NCBI RefSeq assembly: GCF_015461835.1
Contig: NZ_JACOPX010000006.1
Span: 186,001 to 250,000 of the forward strand
Source: Pseudomonas neuropathica
GTDB lineage: Bacteria; Pseudomonadota; Gammaproteobacteria; Pseudomonadales; Pseudomonadaceae
Direction of reading: 5' to 3'
DNA: 64,000 nt
A model generated the notes under the pieces. It did no database searches and was not told the DNA's origin. It was given only the letters and a program-made list of their open reading frames with translations. The position numbers were made by a program, and so were the translations under genes. This document shows, piece after piece, positions 54,280 to 63,667 of this stretch. Position 1 is the first letter of the stretch. Each line of letters opens with the position of its first letter.

Positions 54280-54769
54280 CGCTGTGCATGTGGGTGGTCT
54301 GCCAGACCGGGTCAGCGTCGACATCGATAATGTCGAAACCTTGTCGCTGCCAGAACGCGATGGCACCCGGCAGGAATGGATGGGTGTGCAGGTAGATCAC
54401 CTCGACTGCGTCGGCGAGCGCCAGATCCTTGAGCGATCGATACAGCGTGCCGGCCAACCCTGAACGTCGCTGCGATGGCAGGACGAACAGCCGTACGATT
54501 TCCACCACTTTAAGGTCCGGATAAGGCAAGTGCGGGAAGCGTCGGTCGTAAGGAAGATAGCCGATCGAGGCCACGATCTGCCCTTCATGGCGAGCAATCA
54601 GAAAACGCCCTGCCCCGCGAAGATAAACCTCGGCGAAGCGCGCCAGATCGTCGGGCATGCCGGTCGCGCTGAGCTTGGGGAAAAGCTCGGCACGGGCCTT
54701 TAAAACAAAATCAAGAACGTCAGGAATGTCTGAGTCGGACACGGCCTGGATAACGGGTTGATCACTCAT
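54263..54769 (-). CDS. GNAT-family N-acetyltransferase
   Basis: 168 residues from the ATG at 54769 (MSDQPVIQAVSDSDIPDVLD). The GNAT fold is shown by LIARHEGQIVASIGYL, the acetyl-CoA loop VEIVRLFVLPSQRRSGLAGT LYR (a Q-x-x-G/A-type variant, QRRSGLA), and a C-terminal HTHPFLPGAIAFWQRQGFDI. The target is unknown. It overlaps btuD's 3' end convergently. Confidence 0.85.
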   Translation of the reverse strand: MSDQPVIQAVSDSDIPDVLDFVLKARAELFPKLSATGMPDDLARFAEVYLRGAGRFLIARHEGQIVASIGYLPYDRRFPHLPYPDLKVVEIVRLFVLPSQRRSGLAGTLYRSLKDLALADAVEVIYLHTHPFLPGAIAFWQRQGFDIIDVDADPVWQTTHMHSVMSEI

Positions 54770-54866
54770 GTAGCGGCAAACACCTGAACTGCGGCTGGGC
54801 ACATTAGCAACAGCCTCCCGGCGATGCCAAGGAAATCCCCGGTTCTGAACTTCCTGCACAACCCTT

Positions 54867-54953
54867 GTAGGAGTGAGCCTGCTCGCGATGGCGGTGTGTC
54901 AGTCAACTCATTAGTGACTGATACACCGCCATCGCGAGCAGGCTCACTCCTAC
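54867..54953. repeat. REPIN-type element 8
   Basis: Same family, between the acetyltransferase start and the metE stop, 31 bp past metE. Confidence 0.9.
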
Positions 54954-54984
54954 AGGGGGATTGTGTGTATTCCAGCTGTAGGTG

Positions 54985-57273
54985 TCAGGCCAGCTCTTTG
55001 CGCAGTTGGCGGGCGGCGGTAACCATGTGCACCAGCGCCGCTTCCGTCTCCGGCCAGCCACGGGTTTTCAAACCGCAATCCGGGTTGACCCACAGGCGTT
55101 CTGCCGGAATCCGCTTGGCAGCCTTGCGCAGCAAATTAGCCATTTCCGAAGCATCCGGGATGCGTGGCGAGTGGATGTCGTAGACGCCCGGGCCGATTTC
55201 GTTCGGGTAGGAAAAAGCCTCGAAGGCGTCCAGCAATTCCATGTCCGAGCGCGAGGTTTCGATGGTGATCACGTCGGCATCCATCGCCGCGATGGACTCG
55301 ATCACATCGTTGAACTCGCTGTAGCACATGTGCGTGTGGATCTGCGTTTCGTCGCGCGCACCGGAGGCGCACAGACGGAACACTTCCGTCGCCCAGTCCA
55401 GATAAGGCTGCCACTGCGCCTGACGCAGCGGCAGACCTTCACGGAACGCCGCTTCGTCGATCTGCACGATCTTGATGCCGGCGGCTTCCAGATCGACCAC
55501 TTCATCGCGGATCGCCAGCGCCAGTTGCCGGGCCTGCACTTCACGGCTGACATCTTCACGGGGGAACGACCACATCAGCATGGTCACCGGGCCGGTCAGC
55601 ATGCCTTTCATGACCTTGTCGGTCAGACGTTGGGCGTAGCGAATCCACTCGACCGTCATGGCTTTCGGGCGGCTGAGGTCGCCGAAGATCACTGCCGGTT
55701 TCACGCAACGCGAACCGTAGCTCTGCACCCAGCCGAAACGGGTGAACACGTAGCCGTCGAGTTGCTCGGCGAAGTACTCGACCATGTCGTTGCGCTCGGC
55801 CTCACCGTGCACCAGCACATCGAGGCCCAGACGTTCCTGGATTTCCACCGCGTGGCGGATCTCGCTGTGCATGGCTTCGGTGTATTCGGCTTCGGTCAAC
55901 TTGCCCTGTTTGAACGACTGACGAGCGAGGCGGATCGACGCGGTTTGCGGGAACGAACCGATCGTCGTGGTCGGGAACAGTGGTAGATCAAGACCCGCGC
56001 GTTGCTTGGCAATGCGCTGGGTAAACAGCGACTGACGCTGGCTGTCCTTGGCCGTGATCGCCGCAACCCGCGCCTGAACCGCAGGTTTGTGAATGCGCGG
56101 CGAAGCAGCGCGAGCGGCCTGCACCGAACGGCTTTCGGTCAATGCTCGCAGCACTTTCGGCGCTTCCGGCTGATTGACGGCATGCGCTAGAACCGCCACT
56201 TCTTCGCACTTCTGCACAGCAAAGGCCAGCCAGCTTTTCAGTTCCGCATCGAGTTTGTCTTCACGGCCCAGATCCACCGGGCTGTGCAGCAGTGAGCAGG
56301 ACGGCGCGACCCACAGGCGATCACCCAGACGCTCATGGGCATGGCGCAATGTCGCCAAGGCGTTTTCCAGATCGCAGCGCCAGACGTTACGCCCGTTGAC
56401 AACGCCCAGCGACAACACCTTGTAGGCCGGCAGACGATCGAGAATGGTCGGGTACTGCTCCGGTGCGCGCACCAGATCAATGTGCAGACCATCGACCGGC
56501 AGGTTCGCCGCCAGACCAAGATTTTCTTCCAGACCACCAAAGTAAGTAGCGAGCAGTTTCTTCAGTGGATCACGCTGAATCTGGTTGTAGGCACGCTCGA
56601 ACGCGTTCTTCCATTCCTGCGGCAGATCAAGCACCAGAATCGGCTCGTCGATCTGCACCCATTCCACGCCTTGAGCGGCGAGGCGCGCGAATATCTGGCC
56701 GTACAGCGGAAGCAGGCGATCGAGCAATTCCAGCTTGTCGAATTCCGCACCCTTGGCCTTGCCCAGCCACAGATACGTCAGTGGGCCGATAATCACCGGT
56801 TTGACGTTGTGGCCCAGCGCACGGGCTTCTTCGACTTCTTCGAACAACTGCTCCCAGCCCAACTGGAACTGTTGATCCGCACTGAATTCCGGGACCAGAT
56901 AGTGGTAGTTGGTGTCGAACCACTTGGTCATTTCCTGGGCGTGGGCACCGCCGCAGCAACTGTCGCTGACGCCACGGGCCATGCCAAACAGGGTTTGCAG
57001 AGTGGCTTTGCCGTGGTGTGGACGGAAGCGTTCCGGGATAACGCCGAACATCAGCGAGTGTGTCAGGACCTGGTCGTACCAGGCGAAATCGCCGACCGGC
57101 AGCAGTTCGATGCCAGCGTTTTTCTGCAAGTCCCAGTGGGCCTTGCGCAGCTCACGGCCAACATCACGCAGGCCGGCCTCGTTCAGTTCTCCTTTCCAGA
57201 ACGCCTCTTGCGCTTTCTTCAGTTCGCGGTCGCGACCGATGCGCGGAAATCCAAGGGAATGGGCCAGTGCCAT
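54985..57273 (-). CDS. metE: Cobalamin-independent methionine synthase
   Basis: 762 residues from the ATG at 57273 ([20 protein letters not shown]), with TTGGAG 9 nt upstream; an upstream frame to 57318 lacks support. The N-terminal half has GEFA-like [12 protein letters not shown] and [10 protein letters not shown]. The C-terminal catalytic half has zinc ligands in [10 protein letters not shown] and [13 protein letters not shown], plus [10 protein letters not shown]. It methylates homocysteine without B12, complementing the B12 importer next door. Confidence 0.96.
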   Translation of the reverse strand: MALAHSLGFPRIGRDRELKKAQEAFWKGELNEAGLRDVGRELRKAHWDLQKNAGIELLPVGDFAWYDQVLTHSLMFGVIPERFRPHHGKATLQTLFGMARGVSDSCCGGAHAQEMTKWFDTNYHYLVPEFSADQQFQLGWEQLFEEVEEARALGHNVKPVIIGPLTYLWLGKAKGAEFDKLELLDRLLPLYGQIFARLAAQGVEWVQIDEPILVLDLPQEWKNAFERAYNQIQRDPLKKLLATYFGGLEENLGLAANLPVDGLHIDLVRAPEQYPTILDRLPAYKVLSLGVVNGRNVWRCDLENALATLRHAHERLGDRLWVAPSCSLLHSPVDLGREDKLDAELKSWLAFAVQKCEEVAVLAHAVNQPEAPKVLRALTESRSVQAARAASPRIHKPAVQARVAAITAKDSQRQSLFTQRIAKQRAGLDLPLFPTTTIGSFPQTASIRLARQSFKQGKLTEAEYTEAMHSEIRHAVEIQERLGLDVLVHGEAERNDMVEYFAEQLDGYVFTRFGWVQSYGSRCVKPAVIFGDLSRPKAMTVEWIRYAQRLTDKVMKGMLTGPVTMLMWSFPREDVSREVQARQLALAIRDEVVDLEAAGIKIVQIDEAAFREGLPLRQAQWQPYLDWATEVFRLCASGARDETQIHTHMCYSEFNDVIESIAAMDADVITIETSRSDMELLDAFEAFSYPNEIGPGVYDIHSPRIPDASEMANLLRKAAKRIPAERLWVNPDCGLKTRGWPETEAALVHMVTAARQLRKELA

Positions 57274-57328
57274 AACAAACAACTCCAATGTCCTGTTGAT
57301 GGCGGCCATTGTCGGCATCGGTCGCTAG

Positions 57329-57341
57329 TGAGACAAACTCA
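57329..57341. promoter_or_regulatory. MetR-like site upstream of metE
   Basis: TGAGACAAACTCA is an inverted repeat that matches the MetR pattern TGAANNNNNTTCA except for one symmetric change per arm. It lies 56 bp upstream of the metE start. No metR gene is adjacent. Confidence 0.4.
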
Positions 57342-57559
57342 TTTTAATCTTGATCAACACAAGTTTCCCTCATGATCAAATGATCGCAGTCTGTCTCCTG
57401 AAAATACTGCTGAGGTGAGAGTGCTTGGGACGGCTGAACGGTTTTTTGCGCCAGGGAATTTCTCGCCAATTCAAGCTGTTCGTCGCCATGAAGACGCCCT
57501 TTGAAAACTCGATGACGCCTCGGTGTAAACGCACTCGAACCCGCCCCGGCAGGTCTCTG

Positions 57560-57585
57560 ATTTCGATCTATCGTTAGATCGAAAT
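57560..57585. promoter_or_regulatory. Perfect 11-bp inverted repeat upstream of cystathionine beta-synthase gene
   Basis: ATTTCGATCTA-TCGT-TAGATCGAAAT, 113 bp upstream of the CBS start in the 424-bp divergent metE/CBS gap. There is no T-run, so an operator is more likely than a terminator. The rest of the gap holds the MetR-like site and no gene I can support. Confidence 0.5.
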
Positions 57586-57697
57586 GGCAGCATTTGCGGC
57601 CGACTAAAGGTTGCGACAGCCGATGTCTGAGCCTATGTTGCACGCGAGTCTTTTCCCCGCGATTGGAACGCGATCAACACCATTAAGAGGTGAAGAA

Positions 57698-59074
57698 ATG
57701 TCAAAGGAATCACGCCCTGCCGTACTTGGGCTGATAGGCAACACTCCGCTGGTTCAAGTCACTCGTTTCGATACTGGCCCGTGCACACTGTTTCTCAAGC
57801 TCGAATCGCAGAACCCCGGTGGTTCGATCAAGGACCGTATCGGTCTGGCCATGATCGACGCTGCCGAGCGTGATGGTCGTCTGCAACCCGGCGGCACCAT
57901 CGTTGAGGCCACCGCCGGCAACACCGGCCTGGGCCTGGCACTGGTTGGCCGCGCCAAGGGCTATCGCGTGGTGCTGGTGGTGCCAGACAAAATGTCCACC
58001 GAGAAAGTCCTGCACTTGAAGGCCATGGGTGCCGAAGTGCACATCACCCGCTCCGACGTCGGCAAGGGTCATCCCGAGTATTACCAGGATGTCGCCGCCC
58101 GTTTGGCGAAAGACATTCCCGGCGCATTTTTCGCCGACCAGTTCAACAACCCGGCCAACCCGCTGGCCCACGAATGCAGCACCGCGCCGGAGATCTGGGC
58201 GCAGACTGAACATGATCTGGACGCCATCGTCGTCGGTGTCGGTTCGGCCGGTACGCTGACGGGCCTGAGCCGCTTCTTCAAACGCGTGCAGCCGGATCTG
58301 CAAATGGTCCTCGCCGATCCGGTCGGTTCGGTGATGGCGCAATACAGCCGCGACGGCTCCCTGCCGACGCCCGGTTCATGGGCGGTGGAAGGCATCGGCG
58401 AAGACTTCATTCCGTCGATCACTGACCTTTCCAGCGTGCGCCACGCCTACTCGATCAGCGATGAAGAAAGCTTCGCTCACGCCCGTCAGTTGCTCAAGGC
58501 CGAGGGTATTCTCGGCGGCTCGTCGACCGGCACCCTGCTCGCTGCGGCGCTGCGTTATTGCCGCGAACAGACCGAGCCGAAACGCGTGGTGAGCTTCGTC
58601 TGCGACACCGGCACGCGCTATCTGTCGAAGGTCTACAACGACCAGTGGATGACCGATCAAGGCCTGTTGCAGCGTAAAGGTTATGGCGACCTGCGCGACT
58701 TGATCGCGCGACGTTTCGAGGACGGCCGCGTGATCAGCGTAGGCCCGGATGACACCCTGCTCACCGCATTCCAGCGCATGCGCCTGGCGGATGTCTCGCA
58801 ACTGCCGGTGCTGGTGGAAGGCAAGCAACTGGTCGGGGTGATCGACGAATCGGACATCCTGCTGGCGGTGCACGAAGACGCCGCCCGCTTCAGCCAATCG
58901 GTGTCCAGCGTGATGACCGACAAACTGCAGACCCTCGCCCCTGGCGCCAGCCTCGCTGAACTGGAAGCGGTGCTCAGCCGTGGCCTCGTCGCGATCATCG
59001 CCGATGTATCGGGCTTCCATGGCCTGATCACCCGCACCGACATGCTCAACCAATTACGGAGATCCCTCGCATGA
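57698..59074 (+). CDS. Cystathionine beta-synthase (pyridoxal-phosphate) with C-terminal CBS pair
   Basis: 458 residues from the ATG at 57698, with AAGAGGTGAAG upstream. The fold-type II PLP lysine is K45 in NPGGSIKDRIG. Other motifs are VEATAGNTGLGLAL and VGSAGTLTGLSRFF (phosphate loop). Residues ~335-455 form two CBS repeats (VISVGPDDTLLTAFQRMRLA, LVGVIDESDILLAVHED). No N-terminal haem domain is present, as usual in bacteria. It condenses serine and homocysteine, the first reverse-transsulfuration step, coupled (ATGA) to the next gene. Confidence 0.92.
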   Translation: MSKESRPAVLGLIGNTPLVQVTRFDTGPCTLFLKLESQNPGGSIKDRIGLAMIDAAERDGRLQPGGTIVEATAGNTGLGLALVGRAKGYRVVLVVPDKMSTEKVLHLKAMGAEVHITRSDVGKGHPEYYQDVAARLAKDIPGAFFADQFNNPANPLAHECSTAPEIWAQTEHDLDAIVVGVGSAGTLTGLSRFFKRVQPDLQMVLADPVGSVMAQYSRDGSLPTPGSWAVEGIGEDFIPSITDLSSVRHAYSISDEESFAHARQLLKAEGILGGSSTGTLLAAALRYCREQTEPKRVVSFVCDTGTRYLSKVYNDQWMTDQGLLQRKGYGDLRDLIARRFEDGRVISVGPDDTLLTAFQRMRLADVSQLPVLVEGKQLVGVIDESDILLAVHEDAARFSQSVSSVMTDKLQTLAPGASLAELEAVLSRGLVAIIADVSGFHGLITRTDMLNQLRRSLA

Positions 59075-60243
59075 GTCAGCACGACGATAAATCCCAAGGC
59101 TTCGCGACCCGGGTGATCCACGCCGGGCAGGAACCGGACCCGACCACCGGCGCGCTGATGCCGCCGATCTACGCCAACTCCACCTATCTGCAAGACAGCC
59201 CCGGCGTGCATAAGGGTTTCGATTACGGCCGCTCGCACAACCCGACGCGTTTTGCCCTGGAGCGTTGCGTGGCGGACCTTGAAGGCGGCACCCAGGCGTT
59301 CGCGTTCGCCTCCGGGCTCGCGACGATTTCCACGGTGCTCGAACTGATCGATGCCGGTTCGCACGTGATCTCCGGCAATGACTTGTACGGCGGCACGTTC
59401 CGCCTGTTCGACAAGGTCCGTCAGCGCAGTGCCGGACACCGTTTCAGCTACGTCGATCTGACTGACCTGACGGCGTTCGAAGCGGCGCTGCAGGACGACA
59501 CACGCCTGGTGATTGTCGAGTCACCGACCAACCCGCTGCTGAGCCTGTCGGACCTCGCCGCTATCGCCCGTATCTGCCGCGCTCGCGGGATCATCAGCGT
59601 GGCCGACAACACCTTTGCCAGCCCGTATATCCAGCGGCCGCTGGAGCTGGGTTTCGACATCGTGCTGCACTCGACCACCAAGTACCTGAACGGTCACTCC
59701 GATGTAATCGGCGGCATCGCCGTGGTCGGCCAGAACCAGGAACTGGCCGAGAAGCTGGGCTTCTTGCAGAACGCGGTCGGTGCGATTGCCGGGCCGTTCG
59801 ATGCATTTCTCACCCTGCGCGGGGTAAAGACTTTGGCGCTGCGCATGGAGCGTCATTGCAGCAATGCGCTGGATCTGGCGCAGTGGCTGGAGCAGCAACC
59901 GCAGGTCAAACGTGTCTATTATCCAGGGCTGCCGTCGCATCCACAGCATGAGTTGGCCAAGCGCCAGATGCGTGGTTTTGGCGGGATGATTTCCGTAGAT
60001 CTAAACAGTGATCTGGACGGTGCACGACGCTTCCTCGAGAACGTGAAAATCTTCGCACTGGCGGAAAGTCTGGGCGGCGTTGAAAGCCTGATCGAGCACC
60101 CGGCGATCATGACTCACGCGACCATTCCGGCTGATACCCGGGCGAAACTGGGGATCGGCGATGGCCTGGTGCGTCTGTCGGTGGGCGTCGAAGACGTCGA
60201 AGACCTGCGTGCTGATCTGGCGCAGGCGCTGCAAGCGATCTGA
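59071..60243 (+). CDS. Cystathionine gamma-lyase/gamma-synthase family enzyme
   Basis: 390 residues. PLP-binding lysine is K204 in LHSTTKYLNGHSDVIGG; the cofactor phosphate and aromatic stacking sites are in YGRSHNPTRFALE and ASGLATIS. The C-terminal SLGGVESLIEHPAIMTHA is family-typical. Coupling to cystathionine beta-synthase makes gamma-lyase (cystathionine to cysteine) the likely activity; gamma-synthase cannot be excluded by eye. Confidence 0.9.
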   Translation: MSQHDDKSQGFATRVIHAGQEPDPTTGALMPPIYANSTYLQDSPGVHKGFDYGRSHNPTRFALERCVADLEGGTQAFAFASGLATISTVLELIDAGSHVISGNDLYGGTFRLFDKVRQRSAGHRFSYVDLTDLTAFEAALQDDTRLVIVESPTNPLLSLSDLAAIARICRARGIISVADNTFASPYIQRPLELGFDIVLHSTTKYLNGHSDVIGGIAVVGQNQELAEKLGFLQNAVGAIAGPFDAFLTLRGVKTLALRMERHCSNALDLAQWLEQQPQVKRVYYPGLPSHPQHELAKRQMRGFGGMISVDLNSDLDGARRFLENVKIFALAESLGGVESLIEHPAIMTHATIPADTRAKLGIGDGLVRLSVGVEDVEDLRADLAQALQAI

Positions 60244-60258
60244 CCTTGCAGGAACGAC

Positions 60259-60281
60259 AAAGCCCGCACGAAGCGGGCTTT
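60259..60281 (+). terminator. Terminator after the transsulfuration operon
   Basis: AAAGCCCGC-ACGAA-GCGGGCTTT, 16 bp after the stop at 60243. The stem itself ends in three Ts. Confidence 0.75.
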
Positions 60282-60796
60282 GGTGTTCGAGCAGGCGGCC
60301 AGTGCTGGTCTCTGGCTTACAAGGTTTATCGGGCTTCCCACAGTACCGGGCCAAATTGAAAAGGTACGGCCTCGGCTGCTTCACACGGCATAAGGGCTGG
60401 ATCTCAGCGCGGAGATCTTTCTAACCGTGTACCTTTCGGAGCGCGCCCCACGCCCCCTTGCTATCCGATTGCGCATCAGTCTGCGTCTTCGCCTACATCT
60501 TTGAGCCTAGCAAAGGCTCGTCAGCGCGAGTCAGTGTTTTTAGACTGATTCGAGCTTTGCCCGAATCGGGCAGGAAGAGAAGCGCCTAACGCCCGTCGAT
60601 CCCCCCGCCGTACCGCCTCGCTATCGCGATCTATACTCAATCAGTTCGATCATGATTCTGTCGACACCCGCACGCCTGACGGTGTGCCCGTGCCTTTCGC
60701 CCACCAGACTGACCCGGGCCAATCAGTCGTAACGCCAGCGAACACGCGGCGGACGATGCCTTATCGCTTTATGGCTACCGGGTCGTGGAGAGAACT
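60282..60796. other. ~515-bp intergenic region, no gene found; contains a bulged inverted repeat
   Basis: No convincing reading frame. Left elements AAAGGTAC (60360-60367) and ACACGG (60383-60388) are both complementary to the joined right element CCGTGTACCTTT (60425-60436), giving a bulged stem of about 75 bp. The right part near 60785-60796 holds the GGAGAG ribosome site of the next gene. Confidence 0.4.
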
Positions 60797-61327
60797 ATGA
60801 AACACAAGTTGTTGTCAGGCGTGCTTCTGGCGGTCGTGGCGACCGTTGTGGTGCCCAATGTCTGGGCGGCGCAGCCCCAAGCGTTGGCGTCCGATGGGTC
60901 GGATCATGTTGGCGCAGGGGGGGTCGCTTCTGATGGTGCCGATCACGTCGGTGCGGGGGCCGTAGCTTCTGATGGCGCTGATCATGTCGGTGCGAGCGCA
61001 GTCGCTTCTGATGGCGCCGATCATGTCGGTACGGGGGCCGTAGCTTCTGATGGCGCTGATCATGTCGGTGCGGGTGCCGTAGCTTCTGATGGCGCTGATC
61101 ATGTCGGTGCGGGGGCCGTAGCTTCTGATGGCGCCGATCATGTCGGTGCGAGCGCAGTCGCTTCTGATGGCGCTGATCATGTTGGTGCAGGTGCGCTGGC
61201 TTCTGATGGCGCCGATCGTACCGGCGTCAACCGGTTTGCTTATTCGCGTGTCGGCGTTGGCTCTGATCGAGTTGCCTCCGCGTTGATGACGGGCAGTTAT
61301 TCCGACCAGTTCAACAGCCCGCAATAA
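60797..61327 (+). CDS. Secreted 13-residue tandem-repeat protein, unknown function
   Basis: 176 residues from the ATG at 60797, with GGAGAG upstream. Residues 1-24 are a signal peptide (MKHKLLSGVLLAVVATVVVP, cleavage near NVWA). Residues 30-146 are nine tandem 13-mers with consensus VASDGADHVGAGA; the first (LASDGSDHVGAGG) and last (LASDGADRTGVNR) are variant. A short tail (FAYSRVGVGSDRVASALMTG) ends the protein. Asp-rich units with one His each could bind metal, but this is a guess. I recall similar SDGADR-type repeats in other Pseudomonas exported proteins but cannot name a function. Confidence 0.8.
   Translation: MKHKLLSGVLLAVVATVVVPNVWAAQPQALASDGSDHVGAGGVASDGADHVGAGAVASDGADHVGASAVASDGADHVGTGAVASDGADHVGAGAVASDGADHVGAGAVASDGADHVGASAVASDGADHVGAGALASDGADRTGVNRFAYSRVGVGSDRVASALMTGSYSDQFNSPQ
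60884..61234 (+). repeat. Nine 39-bp tandem repeats inside the secreted protein gene
   Basis: Units are nearly identical (GTNGCTTCTGATGGCGCYGA core). Variants recur in a pattern: units 3 and 7 both end GCGAGCGCA, which suggests block duplication. The array keeps frame (39 = 3 x 13), so copy number can change without a frameshift. Confidence 0.9.
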
Positions 61328-61520
61328 TTCTCCCCTGGCCCGGCAGGCGGCTCCAGCGAGCTGCCTGTTGCGCGCCGCACTAGCACATTTGTGCTAATCG
61401 ACCGCCCTGTCCGCTGGCGTTATATTCCCCCGCACCCCTCGATGTTCCTCAACGTTGCCTGTTCGCAGCGTGCGGGATCGTTGTGCCTGGAAATCAGAAC
61501 AACACCAAGGAAGAAACACC

Positions 61521-61829
61521 ATGAAAACCCTGATCGCAACACTCACCCTCAGCGCGCTGTTCCTCACTGGCTGCGCCACGCCGAAACAGTGGGAAGCCAC
61601 CGGCGGCAGCAAAAACGATGGCGTCGTCCAGGTCTCCTATGAACTGGGCCAATTCGAAAGCGGCCAGACCAGCGCCGAACAAGGCCTGACCGTCGCCGCA
61701 CAACGCTGCAAGACCTGGGGCTACAAAAACGCCGAGGTTACCGGCTCCGAGAAAAACATCTGCCGCACCATGGGCCAATACAACTGCCTGCAAACCACCA
61801 TCACCCAGGATTACCTGTGCAAGCGCTGA
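61521..61829 (+). CDS. YecR-like lipoprotein
   Basis: 102 residues. Signal peptide MKTLIATLTLSALFLTGC with the lipobox ending at C18. The mature part VSYELGQFESGQTSAEQGLT, AAQRCKTWGYKNAEV and a C-terminal CRTMGQYNCLQTTITQDYLC resemble the YecR lipoprotein family, with conserved cysteines that could pair. Ribosome site AAGGAAG. Role unknown. Confidence 0.8.
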   Translation: MKTLIATLTLSALFLTGCATPKQWEATGGSKNDGVVQVSYELGQFESGQTSAEQGLTVAAQRCKTWGYKNAEVTGSEKNICRTMGQYNCLQTTITQDYLCKR

Positions 61830-61845
61830 ACAAGCACTAACGTTG

Positions 61846-61934
61846 TAGGAGCTGTCGAGTGCAACGAGGCTGCGATCTTTGATTTTGATCCTGAAAATGA
61901 AGAGCAAATGATCGCAGCGTGCCGCCGCTCCTAC
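61846..61934. repeat. REP-type inverted pair, GTAGGAGCTGTCGAGTGC (diverged)
   Basis: A relative of 16414-16496: GTAGGAGCTG..., central ATGAT.. and inverse ending GCCGCTCCTAC. The right arm overlaps the stop codon of the sensor kinase gene (61931-61933). Confidence 0.7.
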
Positions 61935-63553
61935 ACGGTTTGGGTTTGGATTTCGCAGTCGCGCAGCGCTCGTAGGGTCGCGCGCAGTTCGGCCGGGCGT
62001 ACCGGCTTGGACAGAATGGCAATCTGGCGGTCTTGCAAGGCCGCCTGGATTTTTTCGACGTCGTGACCGGTGATGATCATCGCCGGAACCGCCCAGCCCC
62101 GTTGCTTACGTACATCGTCAATGCACTCGATGCCAGTGGTGTGGGTGCCGAGGTCATAGTCGGCGACGATGATGTCGCAGTCGGTCATCAAATCCTGCCC
62201 CCTCAGTTCCGCTTGAACCACACAGCCCCAACGCTCCAGCAGCGCCGAAGTCGCGAGCAATACGTTGCGATCATCCTCCACCAGACACACCTTCAACCCC
62301 GTCAGCAAACCGACCTGACGTGCGTCATCACGACTGGCCATTACCTGCGGCGGCGCGGTGATCGGCAAGCCGCACAAAGTCACCGCTGTTCCCCGCCCGA
62401 GCCGCGAGCGCAGAGCAACGTCGACACCGATCAATTCACCCAACCGTTTGACGATCGACAGCCCGAGCCCCACGCCTTCGACGTCTTTATCGCGCACTTG
62501 CCGTGCCCGATAAAACTCCTCGAATACCTTGCCCAAGTGCTCCTCAGCGATACCGTTGCCTTGGTCATAAATCACAATGGCCAGCCCTGCCCCGCGCCGG
62601 CGCACGCCGATCAATACCGGTCGATGTGCACCGTACTTGAAGCAGTTGGACAGGACGTTTTGCACCATGGTCGCCAGCAGCGCCGGATCGGTCTGAACCC
62701 AGTACGGGCATGGACGCAAACGCATCTCCACCCCGGCCCAACGCGCTGCCTCGGCGTTCTGGCGAATCAGCTCCGCCAGCCATTCGCCGAGATTCACGCT
62801 GTGCAGTTTGGGCAACACGCGCCCGTTGTCGAGGGTGTATAGGTCGAGAATCGAGCGGAACAATTGCGACACGTTGAGCAACGAACGGTCGATGTTGTCG
62901 ACCAACCGCCGCTCGTCATCACCCAAGTGCGACTCACGCAGGCACGCGGTAAACAGACCAATCGAATGAATCGGCTGGCGCAAATCGTGACTGGCCTGAG
63001 CGAGAAATCGCGACTTTTCCAGATTCGCCGCCACCGCCTCTTCGGAGGCCTTGCGCGTACGCTCCAGCAACAAGTGCGCGTAAAACGGGATCACCGTGCT
63101 GGTGAGCATCAGCATCAACACCATGAACGGTTGCGCCTGCCACACCGGCGTGAGGCGATACACACACAACAACGCCAACAACGCCAGCCCGGTGGCAATC
63201 GCCAGATAGCGCGAGCCGTAGCGCATGCCATTGCCAAGGTTGACCCAAATAATCACCGCATACAGCGGCAACGCCATCTCGCCGCCCACCACCAGACCAA
63301 AGCAAGTACCGGTGTAATCGTGAACCATGGCGAAAATCCGCCGCGCCGGGTAATGCCCCGGCCAACGCGCAATCGCCTGACGCAGGGCAATCGAAGCCAA
63401 CAAAAACACAATGATGTAGGTAATGATCGGCAGGTATGTATCGAAGCGCTGGCCCGGCAAAAAGCCCAGTATCAGCATATAAACCACGGCGATACTGGCA
63501 ATGATAATGCGCAGATTGGCCTGGTCGAGTTCGGTGTTTTTCTCGAACTTCAT
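61931..63553 (-). CDS. Hybrid sensor histidine kinase with C-terminal receiver domain
   Basis: 540 residues from the ATG at 63553 (AAGGACG upstream). Residues ~15-165 hold several transmembrane helices in pairs and form the sensor. The dimerisation box is FLAQASHDLRQPIHSIGLF with H189. The ATPase lobe has the N box VQNVLSNCFKYG, DQGNGIAEEHLGKVFEEFYR and VEGVGLGLSIVKRLGELIG. The receiver spans ~420-535, with phospho-acceptor D465 in IIVADYDLG and lysine in ILSKPVRP. It is divergent from a response regulator at 63668. Confidence 0.93.
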   Translation of the reverse strand: MKFEKNTELDQANLRIIIASIAVVYMLILGFLPGQRFDTYLPIITYIIVFLLASIALRQAIARWPGHYPARRIFAMVHDYTGTCFGLVVGGEMALPLYAVIIWVNLGNGMRYGSRYLAIATGLALLALLCVYRLTPVWQAQPFMVLMLMLTSTVIPFYAHLLLERTRKASEEAVAANLEKSRFLAQASHDLRQPIHSIGLFTACLRESHLGDDERRLVDNIDRSLLNVSQLFRSILDLYTLDNGRVLPKLHSVNLGEWLAELIRQNAEAARWAGVEMRLRPCPYWVQTDPALLATMVQNVLSNCFKYGAHRPVLIGVRRRGAGLAIVIYDQGNGIAEEHLGKVFEEFYRARQVRDKDVEGVGLGLSIVKRLGELIGVDVALRSRLGRGTAVTLCGLPITAPPQVMASRDDARQVGLLTGLKVCLVEDDRNVLLATSALLERWGCVVQAELRGQDLMTDCDIIVADYDLGTHTTGIECIDDVRKQRGWAVPAMIITGHDVEKIQAALQDRQIAILSKPVRPAELRATLRALRDCEIQTQTV

Positions 63554-63667
63554 GGTTAAACGTCCTTGTGCGGCAATCGTCAGTTTCCGAATCAGCCTAA
63601 AGGCAACCTTCGCCCCCGGTGCTAAGGTGCAGCCTTGAATAACGCTTGACCCAGGGAGGGTCACGCC

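Noticed and set aside
57274..57600. Possible cobalamin riboswitch before metE
   Set aside because: I looked for the B12-box and GCCACTG landmarks on the minus strand and did not find them. Only a MetR-like site and a hairpin are visible.
60815..61324. A 169-codon minus-strand frame with repeats opposite the tandem-repeat gene
   Set aside because: It merely mirrors the 39-bp repeats. It has no signal peptide or ribosome site, whereas the plus frame has both.
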